DNA from: Granulicella sp. S190
Lineage (GTDB): Bacteria > Acidobacteriota > Terriglobia > Terriglobales > Acidobacteriaceae
DNA length: 37,612 nt
Assembly (NCBI RefSeq): GCF_009766095.1
Contig: NZ_LMUD01000023.1
Span: 288,055 to 325,666 of the forward strand
Direction of reading: 5' to 3'
Part shown: piece by piece, positions 27,004 through 35,329 of the stretch
How positions within the stretch are numbered: the first letter of the stretch is position 1
Layout: the number at the start of each line of letters is the position of its first letter
Made by a program: the position numbers and the translations under genes
The notes under the pieces: model-generated
Databases searched by the model: none
The model's input: only the letters and a program-made list of their open reading frames with translations
What the model was told of the DNA's origin: nothing

Positions 27004-28026
27004 TCAGCGCCGTGCGTTTTCAAACCACTGCCCCATCTGGCGGGACGAGACAGCGCGGCTGCCTTGTACGAGCCTCCTTTTGCGAAGAATGCTTGGCAGG
27101 AGCCGGAAGAACTCCGGCACAGCTAAGAGAATCTGGGGACGGATGACACACAGGTAGGCGAAAATGGCAAGCTCGCGAACTGCGATGCGGGGCAGATCGC
27201 GTAACAAGCTGATGCCAAAATCATTCTTGATGATCGTCAGCAGATGATTGCGCCAGTCCCACTGCGCGACGCGAAGGGAAAGACTACGGGTGTTGGCGAT
27301 GAAGGCGCCGATTCGAGTAAAACCATCTTTGCTCTGGTTGGCAGAACGTGAGTGGTAGACGATGGCCCCTGGTACGTAACGGCACTCGAAGCCGGCGAGC
27401 CGCAGACGCCATGCGAGATCCAGATCTTCCCAGTAGGTAAAGAGGTCCTCATCGAAGTATTCTGCCTCGCCATGCTTGACACGTTCCAGTGCGCTGGTAC
27501 GGTAGATTGCCGCAGTGGCTGAGACGCCAAAAACATTGGTGCTGCGATCGAACTGCCCTTCGTCAATCTGGAGCTGCCCCCTCTCTCCTGCTCTGCGAGC
27601 GCGGGAGAGAGACATGCCGGTACCATCGAGGATGTATCGCCCGTCGGGAAGAGGTTCAGGCTTTAGCATCTTGCCTTCAGCAGCGGCGACGAAGGGATCG
27701 CTGAATACGGCGAGAACGGTGCGTGCATACTCCGGCGTGAGCTGCGTGTCGGGGTTGAGCGGAAGAACGAACTCAGCATTAGCGGTATGGATAAATCGGT
27801 TATGCCCGCCAGCGAATCCGAGGTTCGCGGCGTTCTCTGCGTAACGGAAGCGTGGATCGCCCCCAAAACGCTGCAATAGCGGCTCTTTGATGGAGTCCGA
27901 GGAGCCGTTCTCCGTGAGAACAACCTCCACGTTGTCGAGATCCTGGTTGAGTGCAGCCTGGATCGAACACTCCAACAGAGAAAACTCCTGATTATACCGA
28001 ACAATGTTGATCGCGAGCTGACGCAT
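27004..28026 (-). CDS. GT2 family glycosyltransferase
   Basis: The 340-residue protein has the GT2 order LAINIVRYNQEFSLLECSI, VEVVLTENGSSDSIKEPLL, NLGFAGGHNRFIHTANAEFVLPLNPDTQL and, further on, EYFDEDLFTYWEDLDLAWRLRLAGFECRYVP, the EDxDxxxR catalytic/acceptor motif. The C-terminal helices (WDWRNHLLTIIKNDFG, RELAIFAYLCVI) are membrane-associated and are the part echoed by the relic at 19870-20060. This subgroup includes many rhamnosyl- and other deoxyhexosyltransferases, but the substrate is not deducible. It follows the Wzy-like gene on the minus strand with a 30-bp gap, so the two are probably one transcript. Confidence 0.93.
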   Translation of the reverse strand: MRQLAINIVRYNQEFSLLECSIQAALNQDLDNVEVVLTENGSSDSIKEPLLQRFGGDPRFRYAENAANLGFAGGHNRFIHTANAEFVLPLNPDTQLTPEYARTVLAVFSDPFVAAAEGKMLKPEPLPDGRYILDGTGMSLSRARRAGERGQLQIDEGQFDRSTNVFGVSATAAIYRTSALERVKHGEAEYFDEDLFTYWEDLDLAWRLRLAGFECRYVPGAIVYHSRSANQSKDGFTRIGAFIANTRSLSLRVAQWDWRNHLLTIIKNDFGISLLRDLPRIAVRELAIFAYLCVIRPQILLAVPEFFRLLPSILRKRRLVQGSRAVSSRQMGQWFENARR

Positions 28027-28056
28027 GGAATGAAATTCGCCCTGAAGGTTGATGGC

Positions 28057-29256
28057 TCAGGCGATGGTAGCAGCCGGCTTTGGTTGGGGCTGCGCACTGT
28101 TACATCGCAGAAGAAGTATGGTGAGGCCGAACGCGCTTCCTAAGCCAGTGAGGTACGGGTTGGTGAAACCAGAGACGACCCACACCAGGAAGACTACTGT
28201 GAACGCAATGTAGTTCTTGCGAAGCGGCACATAGACAGCCAGCAGGAGGTTGAGCACATACCAGAAGACGCCGATGAATCCCATCTGCATGGTCGTTGCG
28301 TACCACTGTGCTTCATAAAGGTAGGGGGTCTTTTCGTTGCGCAGGTAATCGTGCGCTTCCGAACCGAGGCCTGTGCCGAGAAGCGGAAAGCTCTTGATGG
28401 CAACTTTCAGATAGTGAATCTGGTCGACGCGAACCTGATCGGAAGCGGCCGTGTCGACGCTGGCGAAGCGCGACAGGATGCTTTCGAAGAAGACGATCAC
28501 GCATGCCACGGACACCACGATGTTCAGCACAGTGATGAAGTCAGCCTTCTTGATCCAGAGTGCCCGTAAAAAAGTGCACAGAAGGTAAAAGGCAAACAGA
28601 AAACGAGAGAAGCTGAGAAAGACGACAGTAGCAACGCACAAGAGCAGGATGCCATCCTTGACTTTCTTCTTGCCCCCCACGTAACAGGCGATCAGAAAGG
28701 GAGCGATGACGTCAGATGGAAACTGCAGTCGTTGCAAGCCGAACCCAATACCTTCTGTTGGTGTGTCAAATCCGAACATAGCCTGAACGCGACTCTGAGG
28801 TATCCCTGTAAGGACGGCGCCGGCTATTAAGAGCTTAAAGATCATCAAGCCTATGGCAATAACAAAGATGAGTTGGTCCAGCCGCTTCTGCGAAATGGAG
28901 CACCGATTCGCAGTGTAGCTGCCTATTCCCAGTGCTATAAAGAAAACGATCAACCGAAGGAAGTGGTCGAAGACGTAATTCTGCGGGACACCCTGGAAGA
29001 CGGCGCCGACCTGCGCTCCGAGCAGGAGATTCAGCAACACTGACACGAACCAGAGTGCTGCAGCTATGGTGAAGCTATCGCCCACCATCAGATAGCACCA
29101 GAGCGCGACTATCGCGACCAATTTGAGTGGAGCGAATCCCGGCAACGCGGAGGCCAGAACCGTCGTTAGAAAGAAGAACTTTTCGTAACGACGCAGGAAA
29201 TCATTCCGATCAGGCCGGCTGAGTGTACCCGCAGTGGTAGCCCTATCATTAGTCAT
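28057..29256 (-). CDS. Wzy-like O-antigen polymerase/ligase membrane protein
   Basis: The protein of 399 residues (from the ATG at 29254-29256; a TTG eight codons upstream is possible) has 10-12 hydrophobic segments. The long periplasmic loop of polymerases and WaaL ligases is visible between about residues 265 and 330 (ASDQVRVDQIHYLKVAIKSFPLLGTGLGSEAHDYL). In it the pattern KSFPLLGTGLGS matches the GxGxGS-type segment of the Wzy_C domain, and YEAQWYATTMQMGFIGVFWYVLNLLL matches its second part. It would polymerise or ligate repeat units at the periplasmic face. Wzy rather than WaaL is favoured by the neighbouring wzx and wzz genes, but sequence alone cannot separate the two. Confidence 0.85.
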   Translation of the reverse strand: MTNDRATTAGTLSRPDRNDFLRRYEKFFFLTTVLASALPGFAPLKLVAIVALWCYLMVGDSFTIAAALWFVSVLLNLLLGAQVGAVFQGVPQNYVFDHFLRLIVFFIALGIGSYTANRCSISQKRLDQLIFVIAIGLMIFKLLIAGAVLTGIPQSRVQAMFGFDTPTEGIGFGLQRLQFPSDVIAPFLIACYVGGKKKVKDGILLLCVATVVFLSFSRFLFAFYLLCTFLRALWIKKADFITVLNIVVSVACVIVFFESILSRFASVDTAASDQVRVDQIHYLKVAIKSFPLLGTGLGSEAHDYLRNEKTPYLYEAQWYATTMQMGFIGVFWYVLNLLLAVYVPLRKNYIAFTVVFLVWVVSGFTNPYLTGLGSAFGLTILLLRCNSAQPQPKPAATIA

Positions 29257-29384
29257 CTTGCAGTTTGCGATCAACCTCAATCAGGAGTTCCGAAATGCCC
29301 AAGCCATTCCGGCGAGGTACAGCGGCGTAGTATAAGTGTAGAGTGCCCGAACGCTGCGGGCCGCGAATACAGCACCACCGCCCT

Positions 29385-30623
29385 ATGACATCCTACATCT
29401 ACGAACCAAACGCTGCGGATACGCAGGCTTTGCATCCTACAGTGACGGACAGTCGCATCGATCTTCTAGCCGTGCTTCTGGTTCTAGCAAAGACCAAGCG
29501 ACGGGTGATGCTTATGACCGTCGGAGGGCTGGCAGTTGGAATAATTCTAAGCCTTGTCCTCAAGCCCACGTTCACTGCTACGGCGGCGATCATTCCACCG
29601 CAGCAAGCAACGTCCGCAGCGTCAGCTCTTTTGGGACAAGTGGGGTCGCTCTCGGGCGGGGGGGGCTTAGGTGGAGGAATGTTTGGTCTGAAGAGTCCGG
29701 CGGATATGTACGTAGGTATCCTCGAAAGCCGGACGATCGCCGACAATGTCATCGCCGCATGCAACCTGCGTCAGCGATATAAGACCAAGACGCTTACTGA
29801 CGCCGAGGCCGCTTTACAGAGACATACTGTCTTTGAGTCGGGCAAGGACAACCTGATCCATCTGAATGTCAAAGACTCCGATCCAAAGGTGGCAAGCGAT
29901 ATCGCGAACAGCTATCTGGATCAGTTGTATGTCGTGAACTCAGAGCTTGCGACCGGGGAGGCAACGCAGCGCGTGAGATTTTATGAGCGCCGTATTGCTG
30001 AGGAGAAACATGCGCTCTCGGATGCCGAAGAAGCGCTGCGAAACACACAGCAAAAGACAGGTGTGATCCAGTTCAACGGGCAGGCTGCTTCAATCATCAA
30101 TGCGATCGCTCAAGCGCGAGCTGAATTATCGAGCAGACAGGTAGTACTGCAGTCGATGGAAACCTATGCAACCGAGGAAAATCCTGTTGTTATTCAACTG
30201 CAGCGAGAGATTGCAGCACTCAGGTCACATGTGACGGAGCTTGAGAAAAGCGAGCAAACCGTGCAACCGGGAGAGTTGCAGATTCCTGCAGGTCAGTTGC
30301 CCGAGGCCGCGCTGCAGTACGAGCGTCAGGCACGAGAGTTGAAGTATCACGAGACCCTCTTCGACCTGTTGACGAGGCAAAGTGAAGCGGCGAAGCTGGA
30401 TGAGGCGAAGTCGGTGCCGATACTGCAAATTGTGGACCGCGCTATCCCTCCGGATAAGAAATCAGCTCCGTCAAGGAAGCTGTTATCGCTGGGCTTCGCT
30501 GCGTTCGGTTTCCTCTTGGCTGTAACGTGGGGTCTTGTCGAGCTGTTTCTCGATCGTCTCCGCCGCGTTCCGGAACAGGCGCAGAAACTGGATGAGATCC
30601 GATCGGCACTAGGATTTCGGTAG
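29385..30623 (+). CDS. wzz: Wzz/GNVR chain-length determinant protein
   Basis: The 412-residue polysaccharide co-polymerase controls glycan chain length at the inner membrane. The ATG at 29385 (MTSYIYEPNAADTQ) is preferred to the GTG-like start 14 codons upstream. It has an N-terminal membrane helix (VMLMTVGGLAVGIILSLVL), then the Wzz opening FTATAAIIPPQQ and a Gly-rich GGGGLGGGMFG segment, SPADMYVGILESRTIADNVI, and a long periplasmic coiled coil (about 190-340). Near the C-terminus are VPILQIVDRAIPPDKKSAPSRK and a second helix (LSLGFAAFGFLLAVTWGLVELF). There is no cytoplasmic tyrosine kinase domain, so it is the Wzz type rather than the BY-kinase fusion. It is divergent from the Wzy-like gene. 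Confidence 0.92.
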   Translation: MTSYIYEPNAADTQALHPTVTDSRIDLLAVLLVLAKTKRRVMLMTVGGLAVGIILSLVLKPTFTATAAIIPPQQATSAASALLGQVGSLSGGGGLGGGMFGLKSPADMYVGILESRTIADNVIAACNLRQRYKTKTLTDAEAALQRHTVFESGKDNLIHLNVKDSDPKVASDIANSYLDQLYVVNSELATGEATQRVRFYERRIAEEKHALSDAEEALRNTQQKTGVIQFNGQAASIINAIAQARAELSSRQVVLQSMETYATEENPVVIQLQREIAALRSHVTELEKSEQTVQPGELQIPAGQLPEAALQYERQARELKYHETLFDLLTRQSEAAKLDEAKSVPILQIVDRAIPPDKKSAPSRKLLSLGFAAFGFLLAVTWGLVELFLDRLRRVPEQAQKLDEIRSALGFR

Positions 30624-30844
30624 ACGATCGGCTCCCTCCCACCTGAATGCAAACCACATCCTATGGGATTACTAAGACTGCCCAGCAGATGATTGGCTCG
30701 AGGTGCATTGAGACCGGTATCGGGAAGCTCCATAGATGGGCGGAGTGGCTGTTCCGTGGGACCGACGGAGGACGTTACAATTCTTCAATGCATCCTTTCA
30801 AGATCGGACATGGGGGCGTAGCTTCCGCCCGCATAAGCCACGGT

Positions 30845-32302
30845 ATGCTGCATCGACGGGCAATTCTGCTATGGTTTGGATTGATTCCTTACTTGATCGG
30901 ATGCGGATCGGGTGGGCCGCCTGCGGGAGCTGTGGTCGGAAGGTTGGGGCGATGGGATTACACCCCGTCCATTATTCAAACCGGCCACGTGCAGCAATTC
31001 TGGTGGTGCGGCGAAGCCCCGAACCCGGCCAAACCCTCGCAGGTTACAGACTCAATTGTTTATGAGTCGATTGACCTGGTAAGCGGGCACCGGGTAGGCC
31101 CCAAGGTGGTATTGGCGGAGACACCGGGTGCGTGGGACTCCGCGTACACCTGCAACCCAAAGGTGATCCAAGGTACGTTTAGCAATCCGCTTGGGGATGG
31201 CCACACCTATACTTACGCCCTCTACTACGTGGCCACCGCCAATGTGGGAGGTGGGGCCAACAGCATTGGAGTTGCTTTTTCCGATGATGGGATTAGCTGG
31301 AAGAAGTACCCATCGCCCGTGATCCTGGGGACTAATTTATTCGGCTATGGAGCGGCTCAGCCAGTACCCTACAACTCGGATGGGCAACAGGCGATCTTGC
31401 TGTTCTATGAGGACGAACCTCCTCCCTATACGGGAGACCAACACTGGGAGGCCGCGTCCTCTGACGGAGTGCACTTTAAGACTGGCAGCATGCTGACGAC
31501 GAATGGATTAAATCTTGTTACGAACCATCCAACGTGGGCCGATATGGCTTACAACACAGTCGACGGCTACTGGTACGCACTCTATAACTTAGGGTCACGC
31601 GCGACTGTGACTACTGGGGGCATCATGGAGTTCGGACAATACGGTTTCCAGCTGTACAGGATTCCTAACAATGATCTCCTAATCGGCAAGACAGGCTGGC
31701 AGGAGTTGAAGACCTTTGACACAAACCTTACTGGCTACGAGAGCAATTTTCTCCCGGGCATTCTACAGGACGGGTATGGTAACCTGTACCAGGACGGCAG
31801 TGGGACCGTGCAGATATTTCCATCCTTTTCGAACGTGCAGGTTGCCTGGGACGAGTCGCCGACTTCCGCGGCCCAAAATGCAAAACTCACCAGTTGGGAC
31901 ATCGACCTGCTCTCCTGGTCGCCTAACGACGCAACGCTTTATGAACTAAAACTGTACTTACACGGAACCTCACACCGGGTGACGACGGGTTCGATTGACA
32001 AGACTGTCTTCACACTGGAGAAGACGTTGGGCCGGGTTTACGCAGCCCCGCAAGCGGGAGCGATGGTTGCCCTGTATGGCTGCAAAACGGGGAAAACGGA
32101 TGCGTTTGTTTCGCTGGATTCGACATGCGAGGGCCAATATGTGGTCGGCCTGAATGGATATATCTACGGACAACCTCCTGCTGACGTCGCGACAGTGGCG
32201 ATCTATCGCTGCTCTACCAGCAGCGACCACTTCGTAAGCAGCGACCCGACGTGCGAGGGGAGCAAGACCGACGAGTTGCTGGGATACATTCTCCCTGAAT
32301 AA
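30845..32302 (+). CDS. Beta-propeller-like lipoprotein with paired C-terminal Cys repeats
   Basis: The 485-residue protein starts at the ATG at 30845, giving a lipoprotein signal (MLHRRAILLWFGLIPYLIGC, lipobox L-I-G-C) with the lipid-bearing Cys near residue 20. Residues 40-370 have repeating blade-like strands of the GH43/GH32 type (NSIGVAFSDDGISWKKYPSP, QHWEAASSDGVHFKTG, WADMAYNTVDGYWYALYNLG), so a glycan-binding or glycosidase-like five-bladed fold is likely, though no catalytic set could be verified. The C-terminus holds two copies of a 40-residue repeat: ALYGCKTGKTDAFVSLDSTCEG and AIYRCSTSSDHFVSSDPTCEG, each followed by a Gly-Tyr-Ile segment, perhaps with a Cys-Cys bridge. It lies 221 bp after wzz; a role on the exported glycan is inferred. 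An upstream ATG at 30788 is less likely. Confidence 0.75.
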   Translation: MLHRRAILLWFGLIPYLIGCGSGGPPAGAVVGRLGRWDYTPSIIQTGHVQQFWWCGEAPNPAKPSQVTDSIVYESIDLVSGHRVGPKVVLAETPGAWDSAYTCNPKVIQGTFSNPLGDGHTYTYALYYVATANVGGGANSIGVAFSDDGISWKKYPSPVILGTNLFGYGAAQPVPYNSDGQQAILLFYEDEPPPYTGDQHWEAASSDGVHFKTGSMLTTNGLNLVTNHPTWADMAYNTVDGYWYALYNLGSRATVTTGGIMEFGQYGFQLYRIPNNDLLIGKTGWQELKTFDTNLTGYESNFLPGILQDGYGNLYQDGSGTVQIFPSFSNVQVAWDESPTSAAQNAKLTSWDIDLLSWSPNDATLYELKLYLHGTSHRVTTGSIDKTVFTLEKTLGRVYAAPQAGAMVALYGCKTGKTDAFVSLDSTCEGQYVVGLNGYIYGQPPADVATVAIYRCSTSSDHFVSSDPTCEGSKTDELLGYILPE

Positions 32303-32914
32303 ACCGCTTAGCGGCCTTCATGCTGTTTGAGCAGCGCCGACAACGGTAAAAGCTCTATGTCCGGGCAAGGCGTGGCGCATTCGGACGACAGAGTCTGGTA
32401 TGCACGTAAATGCCGTTTTTTGGGCTTCGACCGGACATCTTCGTCGAGATATTTGTGGACACAAACGCGGAGATCTTCAAATTTATGCCTGCTCTACTTG
32501 ACGCTCATTTTGGCACTAAACAAGAAGAAAACTGGGCAGCAGTTGTCATTCGCACCTAGAAGGAGCGTGGTCTCCATATGTGCGGCTATATAGACCATGT
32601 CCCGAGTTCGACGCGAAAGAATTCAGAAGAAGCATAGCGATCCCGAAGGCATCTGTTATCAAAATTTCCCACAAACGAGGAGGCCAAATAACTCGTTGAG
32701 ATCTGCAGCGCTTTCATTCGCCCGTGGCACTTGGCCTGCTGGTACTATCGGCATCATGTTTGTCGCGACTATCTCTGTGACACGCTACCGATGAGTGAAG
32801 AAAGCACCATAGTGAGATTGCGACCGGTTTGAGCAGATCGAAGCAGGATGCTTGGCCCTTCTCTATGTAGAAAACGACTCCTGCAGAGATGCCAAGGATA
32901 ATGTGAGCAATAGG
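32303..32914. other. Intergenic region at the element boundary, no supported gene
   Basis: This 612-bp stretch contains short open frames (for example 32327-32593 and 32597-32794, plus strand) with no family pattern, no ribosome sites and irregular codon use, so I call none of them. A hairpin is visible at 32568-32597 (TGGTCT with AGACCA, plus an inner ATAT pair). The tail of this region may be ordinary chromosome that was left between the glycan cluster and the tRNA target. Confidence 0.5.
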
Positions 32915-32962
32915 TGGTGGGCCCGGAGGGATTTGAACCCCCAACCAAGGGATTATGAGTCC
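32915..32962 (-). other. 3' fragment of a CAU-anticodon tRNA gene (attachment-site scar)
   Basis: Read on the minus strand, this 48-bp piece has the anticodon loop CTCATAA, the 3' anticodon stem TCCCT, variable loop TGGTT, T-stem GGGGG/CCCTC around TTCAAAT, the 3' acceptor strand CGGGCCC, discriminator A and an encoded CCA. It resembles the 3' half of bacterial tRNA-Ile(CAU), with tRNA-Met(CAU) as the alternative. The 5' side breaks off within the anticodon stem (GGA is kept; the next bases no longer pair) and no D-arm or 5' acceptor strand follows. Such 3' tRNA duplications mark the far end of elements integrated by tyrosine recombinases. By orientation the element extends to higher coordinates and the intact tRNA lies to the right of the window. 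Confidence 0.82.
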
Positions 32963-33663
32963 GGTGTCCACCTGTAAATCTATGATAATAGAACACAATC
33001 GAGCGAAGCTTGGAAATGGCTAAATCATTGACTCAGCGTAGCTTAGCGTAGCCTGCCGAAGTTGACCGTAGCTGATGGGTGTACCGCTATTGTACCTACG
33101 CGTCGGAACGTCCTAACGGATCGGATGGAGCTTAGTATCCTTGTCGCTCCCCACCTGTGCTTTTCGAATTGGTCATGGGATTCTGGCACACTGATCGACT
33201 TATGAATAGAAATCGAGTCTAGGATACTGCCTCTTCCGCAGTTGCTCATGTGACCGAAGTCGATGTGACCGCATACGATCCAACGCTTACGAAAGAACAA
33301 GGCGTGCATAAATTGGAGAAGATGTGATCCTCGTTCACGAACGGCCAGGTTCGCGATCGATGGCGCCATCCACCACATTCCGGAAGCGTCGCTTTCAGCC
33401 CATTCTTTATGTTTCAACGGAAACGTGGCTCACATCCATGCGCGGCAAGAAAGTCAAAGTTCGGCCTTCTGAAATGGACGCGTCGAGTTTTCCACAACTT
33501 TCTTTCGAAAAGCGGCAGCAAGTGTAAATTTCTTCCTGCGAATTTTGAATATACAGGTGTGCATTTTGCGGGGCAGAGCAATGTTTGTTGGCCATCCGAT
33601 CATCGGCTAACAGTTTTGCGACAGCCACGAAGTCTAATCTGCCAATATCCGGAGGGCGTATCG
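32963..33663. other. Left end of the putative element: short repeats, no supported gene
   Basis: No convincing gene was found in these 701 bp; the minus-strand frame 33043-33417 has no family pattern or ribosome site. Close to the tRNA scar there are three copies of CGTAGC: two in tandem 10-bp units (AGCGTAGC at 33035-33042 and 33045-33052) and one more at 33067-33072. They lie about 75-110 bp inside the scar, where integrase arm-binding sites usually occur. No integrase gene is visible here; it may be at the other end of the element. Confidence 0.5.
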
Positions 33664-33885
33664 ATGCCAATGAAAAAATGGCCTCTTCTCGATTCCAATC
33701 GGGAATGGCTCGGTGGTGATCCACGCATTGACGGGACGCGGCTGAGTACGAAGGGCGTCTACAAGTTCTGTGCCGGAAGTGATTCGGATGCTCATGTGAA
33801 AATGTTCCAGGAGTGTTGGCCACACGTGACCGCAAACCAAATCAAGCAGGCGATCGCGTTCGAGCGGAAGCGCCGAGGAACCTGA
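33664..33885 (+). CDS. DUF433-like small protein
   Basis: The 73-residue protein starts at the ATG at 33664, which has CCGGAGGG eight bases upstream; the open frame further upstream (from 33409) is rejected. Its core GGDPRIDGTRLSTKGVYKF, then DAHVKMFQECWPHVTANQIKQAIAFE, follows the DUF433 pattern (GxPRIxGTR..., then a helix, then YPxLTxxQIxxAL). DUF433 proteins are small winged-helix-like antitoxins or regulators that usually accompany a PIN-like or DUF5615 toxin gene. No such partner follows: the next gene is the MBL-fold protein 137 bp on. It may be an orphan antitoxin or a regulator of the element. A perfect 6-bp hairpin (33901-33916) lies just after the stop codon. Confidence 0.65.
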   Translation: MPMKKWPLLDSNREWLGGDPRIDGTRLSTKGVYKFCAGSDSDAHVKMFQECWPHVTANQIKQAIAFERKRRGT

Positions 33886-34022
33886 AGGTCCTCCCCCGTG
33901 ATCTTGAATACAAGATAGCTCAATCAACGAAGCTATAATCATCGGCGCAGCGTAAAAAGTCTGAAATCACGTGCGGTGCTGTCCCTTCAAAGCGAGAAAG
34001 AGCATGGAGAAATAGAGCACGA

Positions 34023-35267
34023 TTGAAAATCACCATTCATAAGGGCAGCCACGAAATTGGTGGAAACTGTATTCAGATCTCATCAGGAAAGACAACGATT
34101 CTTCTCGATGCCGGACTTCCCCTCAGCCCTGACAGTCAGCAGGTTGACCTCTCGCGCCTTATCGTAGACGCCCTTCTGGTCAGCCATCCTCACCAGGACC
34201 ACTTCGGCCTGATGGCTACACTGCCGCCCGGCACTCCGATCTACATCGGCAGGCTGGCCCGGAGCCTGATCGACGCTCCGCAGGTGTTCATCGGCGGAGA
34301 TAGATATGCACTCGACTTCCACGACTTCAAGGCGTTTCAGCCGTTTACCATCGGTGAGTTCACCATCACGCCTTATCTCGTCGACCACTCCGCTACCGAT
34401 GCTTACGCCTTCCTCATCGAAGCCGAAGGCAAGCGCCTGTTCTACAGTGGCGATCTTCGCTCGCATGGCCGAAAGGGAAAGCTCTTCGACAATCTCATAC
34501 AGCGCCCGGTTCGCGACATCGATCTCCTCTTCCTCGAAGGCACGATGCTGCACCGCAATAACGATCTTTTCCCTGACGAGACGGCGGTCGAAAACCTAAT
34601 CTTCCAGACAATTCGACAACAGAAGAACATCTCGTTCTTGCTTGCGTCCTCACAAAACATCGACCGCATCGTCTCCGCCCATCGGGCATGCAAACGTGCC
34701 GGCAAACTCCTCGTCATCGACATCTACACCGCATGGGTGCTCGAACAACTCCGGCAAATTACTCAAAATACGCCTGCCATGGATTGGCCCGAGATAAGAG
34801 TTTTTGCCGCTTACAGCCAGGATCAAAAGCTCAAGGCCAACCCAGATTACTTCGGAGACTTCAGAAAGCGACTCTATCGCCACAGGGTTAAGCGAGAGGA
34901 ACTACAAGCAACTCCTCAAGCTTTTCTCTACTTCGGCAAGATGTCCAGCTTTCGTCTCATCAATGCGTTCAAGAACGCCGAAGCTTCTGTCAACGTCATC
35001 TACTCGCAATGGCTCGGCTATCTCGACGGAACCCACGCCGAGTACTTCGGGAGTGACGAAATCTCAGTCTTTCGCAGCGATCCGGCAGTCAGCTTCGTCT
35101 ACGCGCATTCGAGCGGGCATGCGCCATTGAAAGACTTGCAAAAACTGGCTGCGGCTTTGAAGCCGAAAATGCTGGTGCCGATTCACACCGAAGACGCAGA
35201 AGGCTTCAGAGACAATTTTGAAAACGTAGTCGCACTCAACGATGGCGATGTCTTTGACCTGGCCTGA
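34023..35267 (+). CDS. Beta-CASP metallo-beta-lactamase protein (RNase J-like)
   Basis: The 414-residue protein is an MBL-fold hydrolase with an inserted beta-CASP domain, the architecture of RNase J, CPSF-73-like and related RNA/DNA nucleases. The zinc ligands are the HPHQDH motif at residues 55-60, His122 in DHSATDAY and Asp144 in SGDLRSHG. The beta-CASP part includes FLLASSQNIDRIVSAHRACKR (about 212-232), then HSSGHA at 362-367 and LVPIHTE near 385-390, the hallmarks that replace the last MBL ligands. At 414 residues it is shorter than RNase J (about 550) and lacks its C-terminal domain. The start is TTG at 34023; no ATG lies before the first motif. It precedes the PD-(D/E)XK gene by 62 bp on the same strand. 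Function is inferred as nuclease. Confidence 0.88.
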   Translation: MKITIHKGSHEIGGNCIQISSGKTTILLDAGLPLSPDSQQVDLSRLIVDALLVSHPHQDHFGLMATLPPGTPIYIGRLARSLIDAPQVFIGGDRYALDFHDFKAFQPFTIGEFTITPYLVDHSATDAYAFLIEAEGKRLFYSGDLRSHGRKGKLFDNLIQRPVRDIDLLFLEGTMLHRNNDLFPDETAVENLIFQTIRQQKNISFLLASSQNIDRIVSAHRACKRAGKLLVIDIYTAWVLEQLRQITQNTPAMDWPEIRVFAAYSQDQKLKANPDYFGDFRKRLYRHRVKREELQATPQAFLYFGKMSSFRLINAFKNAEASVNVIYSQWLGYLDGTHAEYFGSDEISVFRSDPAVSFVYAHSSGHAPLKDLQKLAAALKPKMLVPIHTEDAEGFRDNFENVVALNDGDVFDLA

Positions 35268-35329
35268 CAATTCTCAATGATTTCTTAAAATGCGGCCCGT
35301 CGTTAGGACAGTGAAGGTGGAGGTTTGAA

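Noticed and set aside
32915..32962. A complete tRNA gene
   Set aside because: No D-arm or matching 5' acceptor strand (GGGCCCG) occurs in the 60 bp where it should be; only the 3' part exists.
32714..32998. 94-codon minus-strand frame over the tRNA fragment
   Set aside because: The frame runs straight through tRNA-derived sequence and has no family pattern; it is chance.
33043..33417. 124-codon minus-strand frame as a possible integrase remnant
   Set aside because: I could find neither the Arg/His/Tyr motifs of tyrosine recombinases nor a ribosome site.
33409..33663. N-terminal extension of the DUF433-like gene
   Set aside because: The first 85 codons show no pattern, while the ATG at 33664 has a strong ribosome site and matches the family's N-terminus.
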